Shown: positions 1-4,444 of the stretch, piece by piece
Layout of the letters: each line of letters starts with the position of its first letter
How positions within the stretch are numbered: position 1 is the first letter of the stretch
Source: JBIOJM01 sp044450785
GTDB lineage: Bacteria; Planctomycetota; Planctomycetia; Isosphaerales; Isosphaeraceae
Length of the DNA stretch: 8,258 bases
Reading direction: 5' to 3'
NCBI GenBank assembly: GCA_044450785.1
Contig: JBIOJM010000410.1
Location: 1-8,258 of the forward strand
Translations under genes and position numbers: made by a program
The notes under the pieces: model-generated
The model's database searches: none
What the model was told of the DNA's origin: nothing
The model's input: only the letters and a program-made list of their open reading frames with translations

Positions 1-93
1 GCAAGAGCAAGAGCAAGAGCAAGAGCAAGAGCAAGAGCAAGAGCAAGAGCAAGAGCAAGAGCAAGAGCAAGAGCAAGAGCAAGAGCAAGAGCA
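1..93 (+). repeat. Perfect GCAAGA hexanucleotide tandem array
   Basis: The hexamer GCAAGA is repeated without a single mismatch for about 15.5 copies and probably continues beyond the left edge. It then breaks into GCACGACCGG. A period of six keeps all three frames open on the plus strand within the array (Ala-Arg, Gln-Glu or Lys-Ser dipeptides). It lies downstream of pheS in a region without a recognisable gene. Perfect identity suggests recent expansion by slippage, which is inference. Confidence 0.95.
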
Positions 94-115
94 CGACCGG
101 CGCGTCCGTGAGGTC

Positions 116-193
116 CTGATCCTACTCTTAATCTTGATCGTGCTCTTCATCATCTTCCTACTCGTAATCTTCCTCCTAATCTTGCTCTTCTTT
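116..193 (-). repeat. Degenerate hexamer array in opposite orientation
   Basis: Read on the minus strand, this stretch is a diverged array of about 13 hexamers resembling AAGAGC, AAGATT and AGGAAG. These are rotated, mutated versions of the GCAAGA unit found on the plus strand at 1-93. The two arrays therefore face each other across a spacer of about 22 bp and could pair imperfectly. The plus strand here is almost pure pyrimidine. No gene is recognised in it. Confidence 0.7.
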
Positions 194-233
194 GGAGATT
201 CGTCTTGACGGTTGTCTCGTCGGTCATGTTTAC

Positions 234-254
234 CCGTCAATCGAAGATTGACGG
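234..254 (-). terminator. Hairpin after pheS, probable operon end
   Basis: On the minus strand CCGTCAATC and GATTGACGG form a perfect 9-bp stem closed by a TTC loop, beginning 13 nt after the pheS stop codon. No run of T follows (the next bases are GTAAACATGACC), so it is not a classical intrinsic terminator. It could still stop transcription or protect the 3' end of the mRNA. A TTGACGG copy at 205-211 could compete for the CCGTCAA arm at 234-240. Terminator function is inferred from position and structure. Confidence 0.55.
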
Positions 255-267
255 CCCACTAGAGCGG

Positions 268-1350
268 TCAGAACTGGCGCAAAAACTTCACGTCGTTCTG
301 GTAGAGCAATCGGATGTCGTCGATCCCATGCCGCCGCATGCAGAGCCGTTCGATACCCAGGCCGAACGCGAAGCCGGTGACGTCTTCCGGATCATAACCG
401 ACCGACCGGAGGACGTTGGGGTCGACCATTCCCGCTCCCCCCATTTCAACCCAACGCTCGCCGCCGTGCCAGAGCATATCGACTTCGACGCTCGGCTCAG
501 TGAAGGGGAAGAATGACGGGCGGAACCGGATCTTCACCTCCCGGCCGAGATAACTTAGGGCGAAGAGCCGCAAGACCGACTTGAGATGGGCCATGGTCAC
601 ACCGCGATCGACCATCAGCCCTTCGATCTGGTGAAACATGAAGGAATGCGTGGCGTCGACGGTATCGGGGCGGTAGACCCGGCCGATCGCGATCACACGG
701 ACAGGCGGACGCTGCTTCTCCATGACCCGGATCTGCACCGTGCTGGTCTGGCTCCGCAGCATGGCCGCGGGCGGACCGCTTCGGGGCAGGGCGGACTCGG
801 GCCTCGAGGTTGCGGGTGCATCTGGTTGCGAAGGCTCGCCGGCGGCGGCCAGGTAGAAATTGTCGAGCGGGTCGCGAGCGAAGTGGTTGGGAGGAATGTT
901 GAGCGCGTCGAAATTGTGATGGACATCCTCCACTTCGGGCCCCCGCGCCACGGCAAAGCCGAACCGCCCGAACAGGTCGATCAGCTCGTCGGCCGTCTGG
1001 GTCAAGGGATGGCGGTGTCCCAGCCGCGGCCGGATGCCCGGCAGGGTGACGTCCAAGCCGATTTCGGTGGTCGCGCGTCGCTCGACGCGCAACCTGGCCG
1101 CGTCCAGCGCGGATTCGAGCGCGGCTTTGGCGGCATTGAACTGCTGGCCGTAGGCCCGCCGGCTCGCCGGCTCGAGCGACTTGAGCCGTTCCTGGGCGGC
1201 CCGGAGGCGGCCCTGTTTCTGGCCGAGGTAATCGATGCGCGACGCCTCGACGGCCTCGGACGTCGCCGCGCTCTTGAACGCGTTCAGGCCGGCGGCCAAG
1301 AGCAGCTCGAGATCGGCGAGTGCGGCGGCGAGAGAGTCGGTCGAGCTCAT
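268..1350 (-). CDS. pheS: Phenylalanyl-tRNA synthetase alpha subunit (class IIc)
   Basis: This cytoplasmic enzyme, with PheT, charges tRNA-Phe with phenylalanine; the alpha subunit holds the catalytic site. The 360-residue product has an N-terminal helical region (about 1-95, the tRNA-binding coiled coil of the family). The class II catalytic core follows: motif 2 GRVYR with FHQIEGL (223-245), FRPSFFPFTEPS (276-287), and motif 3 GFAFGLGIERL (326-336). It ends in the typical DVKFLRQF. The start is the ATG of MSSTDSL. The frame is open further upstream, but only as a shadow of rplT. The rplT stop and this ATG are read as TGA-G-ATG with no good Shine-Dalgarno sequence, so translation is probably coupled to rplT. 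A Pro/Ala/Ser-rich insert of about 28 residues (168-196) separates DNFYL from MLRSQTSTVQIR, which are nearly adjacent in E. coli PheS. PheT is not found downstream within the window. Confidence 0.96.
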   Translation of the reverse strand: MSSTDSLAAALADLELLLAAGLNAFKSAATSEAVEASRIDYLGQKQGRLRAAQERLKSLEPASRRAYGQQFNAAKAALESALDAARLRVERRATTEIGLDVTLPGIRPRLGHRHPLTQTADELIDLFGRFGFAVARGPEVEDVHHNFDALNIPPNHFARDPLDNFYLAAAGEPSQPDAPATSRPESALPRSGPPAAMLRSQTSTVQIRVMEKQRPPVRVIAIGRVYRPDTVDATHSFMFHQIEGLMVDRGVTMAHLKSVLRLFALSYLGREVKIRFRPSFFPFTEPSVEVDMLWHGGERWVEMGGAGMVDPNVLRSVGYDPEDVTGFAFGLGIERLCMRRHGIDDIRLLYQNDVKFLRQF

Positions 1351-1351
1351 C

Positions 1352-1750
1352 TCAGGCGGTTTTGGCTTTCTGGCGCTTGAGGACTTCCGAATCGTGCCGG
1401 TCGATCTCGACCCGTACCTTGGCGACGATCGCGTCGAAGGTCTCGGGGTCGTGGATGGCCAGCTCCGACAGGCTCTTGCGGTCCAGGCCGATCCGGGCGA
1501 GGCGAAGCCCATGGATCAGGCGGCTATATCGCAGGCCGCGCATTTCGGCCGCCGCCGTGAGCCGGATGATGAACAGCTTGCGGAACTCGCGCTTTCGCGC
1601 CCGCCGGTCGCGAAACGCAAACATCCCCGCACGGACGAGAGTCTCCTTCGCCGAGCGGAGCAGGCGGCGTCGACCCCCGACAAACCCTTTCACCCTGCGA
1701 AACAGCCGTTTCTTGCGCTTGTTCCTGGCCGAGCCATTCGTTGCACGCAT
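1352..1750 (-). CDS. rplT: 50S ribosomal protein L20 (bL20)
   Basis: bL20 binds 23S rRNA early in large-subunit assembly; in E. coli it also represses translation of rpmI-rplT. The 132-residue basic product shows the family core: RDRRARKREFRKLF (48-60), IRLTAAA, YSRLIHGL (75-82) and LDRKSLSELA (89-98). The chosen ATG begins MRATNGSARNKRKKR. An upstream in-frame ATG adds twelve residues that do not look like bL20. A GGAGA sequence lies 12 nt before the chosen ATG, a rather long spacing. The C-terminus runs about 14 residues beyond E. coli bL20 (118 residues) in a charged tail. It sits between rpmI (152-bp gap) and pheS (1-bp gap), the conserved order of this operon. Whether the L20 feedback loop exists here cannot be told from the sequence. 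Confidence 0.96.
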   Translation of the reverse strand: MRATNGSARNKRKKRLFRRVKGFVGGRRRLLRSAKETLVRAGMFAFRDRRARKREFRKLFIIRLTAAAEMRGLRYSRLIHGLRLARIGLDRKSLSELAIHDPETFDAIVAKVRVEIDRHDSEVLKRQKAKTA

Positions 1751-1902
1751 CGATTCACTTGCTCTCCATTGGTTTTCGATCGGCACCGCAGAACAGGCTG
1801 GGTCAGATCGACCGGCTCGTCGCCGGGAACGGTGATACCGAGTGTCGGGTTTCGTGTTTTCGGCAGGAGGAGCGAGGTTCGGCTCGTGTTCGGCCGGTCA
1901 GT

Positions 1903-2220
1903 TTACTCCGCCTTCTTGTCCGCGGTCGCCTCGCCGGGCGGGCCCGGCGTCTGGGTTTGGTGTGCCTTTTCGGCCATCGCCACGCGTTTCTGCGCTTCCA
2001 CATGGAGGGGATTCACGTTTTGCTTCTCGAGCATGGCGTTGCGAATTCGGTGCGTCTCGGCCGAGACAGTCAGCGCGGTCGTCTTGCGCATCCGGCGGAC
2101 GCGCTTGCCGCTCTTATGGCTCATCAGGTGTGAGGAACCGCACCGCTTGTGAAGCACCTTTCCCGTGGCCGTGATCTTGAAACGCTTCTTCATCCCCTTG
2201 TGGGTTTTCAGCTTCGGCAT
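1903..2220 (-). CDS. rpmI: 50S ribosomal protein L35 (bL35) with long C-terminal tail
   Basis: bL35 is a small basic protein of the large ribosomal subunit. The start MPKLKTHKGMKKRFKITATG is the family signature, followed by KVLHKRCGSSHLMSHKSGKRVRR (21-43). An AGAGGA Shine-Dalgarno sequence lies 10 nt before this ATG. The upstream in-frame ATG would add 17 unrelated residues and is rejected. The product has 105 residues, against about 65 for most bL35 proteins. The last 40 or so (from about 64) are an extra tail, first helical and charged, then Gln/Thr/Pro-rich, ending in ADKKAE. No frameshift is needed to explain it. The gene lies 87 bp downstream of infC and 152 bp upstream of rplT, in the usual order. 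Confidence 0.94.
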   Translation of the reverse strand: MPKLKTHKGMKKRFKITATGKVLHKRCGSSHLMSHKSGKRVRRMRKTTALTVSAETHRIRNAMLEKQNVNPLHVEAQKRVAMAEKAHQTQTPGPPGEATADKKAE

Positions 2221-2230
2221 GGCGGTGTAT

Positions 2231-2236
2231 TCCTCT
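2231..2236 (-). promoter_or_regulatory. Shine-Dalgarno sequence of rpmI
   Basis: AGAGGA on the minus strand ends 10 nt before the ATG of MPKLKTHKG. It supports that start over the upstream in-frame ATG at 2271. Confidence 0.6.
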
Positions 2237-2307
2237 TCAATTGCAATGTGCCAAGTGGTTGAGTGTATCAAAGCGCCTCGACCCGCGTCCAGCCGGGGGG
2301 AAGCCGA

Positions 2308-2820
2308 TCACGCTCGAGGCGCGACGATGGAGGTCATCCGCTTTCCTTCCATCGAGGGGCTCTTTTCGATCTTGCCGACATCCTCGAGGGCGGCGAGAAC
2401 TTCTTGCATGACCCTTCGGCCCTCGTCGATGTGAGCCAGCTCGCGCCCGCGAAACAAGACATTCACAAGGACTTTGTCCTTGTGCTCCAGGAATTCGCGC
2501 GCGCGCTTGACCTTGACCTCGATGTCGTGGTCACCCGTCTTGGGTCGGACGCGAATTTCCTTGACCTGGACCTGGTGCTGCTTCTGCTTGGTGAGCTTCT
2601 TCTTTTGCGTGTACTTGAATTTGCCGTAATCGATGATTTTACAGACGGGAGGGCGCTCGTTGGGAGCGACCTCGACCAGGTCCAGGCCCGCCTCGCGAGC
2701 CGCTTCCAAAGCTCGGGAGGTCGGCATGACCCCGAGCATGACGCCCTCGGCGTTGATGACCCGCACGGGGGAGATGCGGATCTGGTCGTTCACCCTCATA
2801 CCGCGCTCGATCGGTCCGAT
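2308..2820 (-). CDS. infC: Translation initiation factor IF-3, probable ATC start
   Basis: IF3 binds the 30S subunit, prevents premature joining of 50S and checks start codon and initiator tRNA. Counted from the ATC, the product has 170 residues. The N-domain has RVNDQIR (9-15), DLVEVAP (47-53) and PPVCKIIDYGKFKY (57-70). A Lys/Gln-rich linker covers about 71-86, and the C-domain has VKEIRVRP (86-93), FRGRELAH (123-130) and a SIVAPRA end. I chose ATC at 2818-2820 because a perfect AAGGAGG lies 5 nt before it. The first ATG that fits the family (2797-2799, MRVNDQIR) has no nearby Shine-Dalgarno sequence and would give 163 residues. A further ATG at 2955 would give 215 residues with an unrelated leader. 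A rare start codon is known for E. coli infC (AUU), where IF3 represses its own synthesis by discriminating against it. Identity is near certain; the start is inferred. Confidence 0.93.
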   Translation of the reverse strand: MGPIERGMRVNDQIRISPVRVINAEGVMLGVMPTSRALEAAREAGLDLVEVAPNERPPVCKIIDYGKFKYTQKKKLTKQKQHQVQVKEIRVRPKTGDHDIEVKVKRAREFLEHKDKVLVNVLFRGRELAHIDEGRRVMQEVLAALEDVGKIEKSPSMEGKRMTSIVAPRA

Positions 2821-2825
2821 AGTGT

Positions 2826-2832
2826 CCTCCTT
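2826..2832 (-). promoter_or_regulatory. Perfect Shine-Dalgarno deciding the infC start
   Basis: AAGGAGG on the minus strand is followed by the 5-nt spacer ACACT and then ATC in the infC frame. The distance to the first plausible ATG (2799) is 26 nt, too far for this site to serve it. This is the main reason for calling an ATC start. Confidence 0.7.
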
Positions 2833-2920
2833 GGGACGAAGAAATTGGGCGGAAAACTCGCCTCGGCTTGCAGCCTGGCCATCAACCCGGGATGGTTCAA
2901 GGCCGGCCGCGGCGTAAGTC

Positions 2921-2944
2921 CCGTGGGATCTGCCGCCACGGCAG
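2921..2944 (-). promoter_or_regulatory. Two overlapping hairpins in the infC leader
   Basis: In transcript order, CTGCCG-TGG-CGGCAG (2944-2930) forms a perfect 6-bp stem with a 3-nt loop. The inner CCGTGG (2942-2937) can instead pair with CCACGG (2926-2921). The two folds share bases and exclude each other. They lie about 100-125 nt upstream of the infC start, inside the predicted 5' leader. A regulatory role is possible, but it could be chance in GC-rich DNA. Confidence 0.35.
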
Positions 2945-2971
2945 CCCTCGGTCATCGTGAGCCAGCATTAC

Positions 2972-3000
2972 CATTTACGATCCTATCATCGTGTTGTCAA
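2972..3000 (-). promoter_or_regulatory. Candidate sigma70-type promoter of the infC operon
   Basis: A perfect -35 hexamer TTGACA (3000-2995) is followed after 17 nt by TAAATG (2977-2972), a weak -10 with three of six consensus bases. It lies about 150 bp upstream of the infC start, in the divergent intergenic region, and points along the operon. The predicted leader would be about 145 nt. Confidence 0.45.
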
Positions 3001-3021
3001 GGTCTTGTGTCATCGGCTGAG

Positions 3022-3056
3022 CCAGTTTCCGGTTGCCGGTTGCCAGTTTCCGGTTG
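3022..3056. repeat. Five-copy heptamer repeat CC(A/G)GTT(T/G)
   Basis: Five contiguous 7-bp units read CCAGTTT, CCGGTTG, CCGGTTG, CCAGTTT, CCGGTTG. Seen at a larger scale, this is a 17-bp direct repeat (3021-3037 and 3042-3058). It sits in the divergent intergenic region just upstream of the candidate infC promoter. A regulatory effect is possible but not shown. Confidence 0.85.
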
Positions 3057-3069
3057 CCCGTCCAGCCCC

Positions 3070-3099
3070 TTGCAAAGAGCGTCACCGCCGGGCCATATT
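3070..3099 (+). promoter_or_regulatory. Possible promoter for the glyoxalase remnant and epimerase
   Basis: TTGCAA (3070-3075) and CATATT (3094-3099) each match four of six consensus bases, with an 18-nt spacer. The site lies about 60 bp before the ATG at 3157. It is the best candidate I see for the plus-strand genes, but weak. Confidence 0.3.
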
Positions 3100-3156
3100 C
3101 GTGGCATCAGGACAGGCAATTCCCGGTGGGTGTTACGGGATTTCTTCGGTGATGCG

Positions 3157-3309
3157 ATGAAACCGATCCAGTGCGTGGTGGAAACGGCAATCTATGCGGG
3201 CGACCTCGAGCAGGCCGAGCGATTCTATCGCGACGTGCTCGGCCTGTCGTTCCTGGGCAAGGAGGACAGGCGTCACGTCAAAAAGGAGATGATCACGTGC
3301 GCGTCTTGA
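3157..3309 (+). pseudogene. Truncated glyoxalase/VOC-family gene (N-terminal remnant)
   Basis: The 50-codon reading frame begins MKPIQCVVETAIYAGDLEQA and continues with FYRDVLGLSFLG and RRHV. This is the first beta-alpha-beta part of a vicinal oxygen chelate (glyoxalase I/bleomycin-resistance-like) protein, in which AIYAGDLEQAERFYRDVLGL is the classic entry motif. Complete single-module members usually have about 115-150 residues. Here the similarity ends after RRHV, where FFR-like residues would be expected. The frame then reads KKEMITCAS and stops inside the start of the epimerase gene, overlapping it by 13 nt. The rest of the fold, including later metal ligands, is absent, so no enzyme activity is expected. 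The likely origin is a deletion joining the VOC 5' end to the epimerase ribosome-binding region. It may still be translated and coupled to the epimerase. A genuine small protein is less likely. Confidence 0.7.
3283..3288 (+). promoter_or_regulatory. Shine-Dalgarno deciding the GTG start of the epimerase
   Basis: AAGGAG lies 8 nt before the GTG at 3297. That GTG opens directly into the Rossmann motif (VRVLMTGGFGCIG), so the site fixes the start. It lies inside the 3' end of the VOC remnant. Confidence 0.75.
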
Positions 3310-4268
3310 TGACCGGCGGTTTCGGGTGCATCGGCTCGTGGGTGGCCAAGCAACTGGCCGACGCGGGCCAGGAGGTCTGGATCTACGATCTGAAGGAGGA
3401 CACGCATCGGCTGGACTTGATCCTGGAGCCCGTTCAGAGGTCCTCGATCCATTTCGTGCCTGGCGATGTGTCCGACGTCGAGGGGCTGCGATCGGCCGTG
3501 GAGCGGGTCGGCGCGACGGAGGTCCTCCACCTGGCGGGCTTGCAGACGCCGGTCTGCCGGAGCAACCCGCTCCTGGGCGCGAAGGTCAATGTAGTCGGTA
3601 CGCTGGCCGTCTTTGAAGCGGCCCTGGCGCTCAAGAATCAGGTGCGCCGGGTGGTGTACGCGAGCTCGGCCGCAGTGCACGGTCCCCCGGAGCCGGGTGC
3701 GCAAGGCGCGGTCGGCGACCAGGTCCGCCTCGCGCCGCTGTCTCATTACGGCGCGTTCAAGGTCTGCAACGAGCTCAACGCCCAGGTCTACTGGCTCGAC
3801 CACGGGATCACCAGCATCGGCCTCCGCCCCTGGACGGTTTACGGGGTCGGCCGAGACTTTGGGATGACCAGCGAGCCGACCCAGGCAATCAAGGCCGTCG
3901 CACTGGGACGGCCTTACCGGATCAGTTACGGCGGCAAGCAGGACCTCCAGTACGTGGCCGACGTGGCCGCGACCTTCGTGCGGGCCCTGGAACACCCGTT
4001 CGAGGGGGCGGACGCTTTTAACTTGAGGGGAGCAGTCGAGCCAATCGAGGCGTTTGTGAGCGCGTTCGGCGACACCGTCCCGGAAGCCCTGACACTCGTC
4101 ACGCACGGTGACCGCCAACTGCCGATCGCGCCGGACCTCGATGACAACCGTCTTCAGAGCCAGTTGGGACCGATCCCCCGCACGCCCCTTCGCGCGGGGA
4201 TCGCCGAGACCTACCGCCGCTTCGTCGCCCTTCGCGATCAAGGGCGACTGGATGAAACGGATTCGTGA
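3297..4268 (+). CDS. NAD-dependent epimerase/dehydratase (extended SDR)
   Basis: The 323-residue product is a cytoplasmic oxidoreductase of the extended short-chain dehydrogenase/reductase family, which acts on nucleotide sugars or related sugar substrates. The Rossmann dinucleotide motif TGGFGCIG is at residues 6-13. An acidic residue ends beta-2 (IYD, D31), which favours NAD over NADP. GDVSD (56-60) is the usual adenine-contacting segment. The active site has Ser123/Ser124 (YASSAAVHG) and Tyr151-x3-Lys155 (HYGAFKVCNE). RPWTVYGVGRD (177-187) is the family's substrate-side segment. Length is normal for a complete enzyme. GTG was chosen as start because AAGGAG lies 8 nt upstream and the Rossmann strand begins at once; the in-frame ATG at residue 5 would cut into it. 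The gene overlaps the VOC remnant by 13 nt. The substrate cannot be assigned: the C-terminal half is not one I recognise as a specific UDP-sugar epimerase. Confidence 0.9.
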   Translation: MRVLMTGGFGCIGSWVAKQLADAGQEVWIYDLKEDTHRLDLILEPVQRSSIHFVPGDVSDVEGLRSAVERVGATEVLHLAGLQTPVCRSNPLLGAKVNVVGTLAVFEAALALKNQVRRVVYASSAAVHGPPEPGAQGAVGDQVRLAPLSHYGAFKVCNELNAQVYWLDHGITSIGLRPWTVYGVGRDFGMTSEPTQAIKAVALGRPYRISYGGKQDLQYVADVAATFVRALEHPFEGADAFNLRGAVEPIEAFVSAFGDTVPEALTLVTHGDRQLPIAPDLDDNRLQSQLGPIPRTPLRAGIAETYRRFVALRDQGRLDETDS

Positions 4269-4377
4269 GCGGCTCAGGACCCAACTGCTCTTCCGCGATG
4301 AGGTTGCGCACGAGGAACGCTCAGCAGGGTCAACCGCAGCTTTTCGATTGAGTGTAAGGTCGCTCGATTCGCGGCGT

Positions 4378-4383
4378 TATAAT
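4378..4383 (+). promoter_or_regulatory. Perfect -10 box, candidate kinase promoter
   Basis: TATAAT matches the sigma70 -10 consensus exactly and lies 61 bp before the kinase ATG, giving a predicted leader of about 55 nt. No good -35 is present at 16-18 nt spacing (TAAGGT at 17). TTGAGT at 4348-4353 is 24 nt away, too far. In GC-rich intergenic DNA a perfect TATAAT is unlikely by chance, but activity would need an activator or another sigma contact. Confidence 0.45.
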
Positions 4384-4444
4384 CTGCGAGCCACGGACAC
4401 GTGCTCTGTCTTGCACCACCTCAACCACACCTGGCGTTGCATCC

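Noticed and set aside
1..93. CRISPR array or origin iterons
   Set aside because: The units are contiguous hexamers without spacers, with no cas genes and no DnaA-like boxes or replication genes nearby.
586..1380. Plus-strand frame of 264 codons opposite pheS
   Set aside because: pheS on the other strand is certain. This frame is its shadow.
1751..1902. A small gene or L20-binding pseudoknot in the 152-bp rpmI-rplT gap
   Set aside because: I see no start with a Shine-Dalgarno sequence and coding character. Only a short CCGGC/GCCGG stem (1812-1826) is visible, too little to call a regulatory element.
2263..3156. Upstream part of the open frame that ends in the VOC remnant
   Set aside because: Most of it is antisense to infC, and it only happens to be in frame with the VOC-like start at 3157.
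3273..4241. Minus-strand frame of 322 codons opposite the epimerase
   Set aside because: It is a shadow of the epimerase, which carries complete Rossmann and YxxxK motifs; the antisense product resembles nothing.
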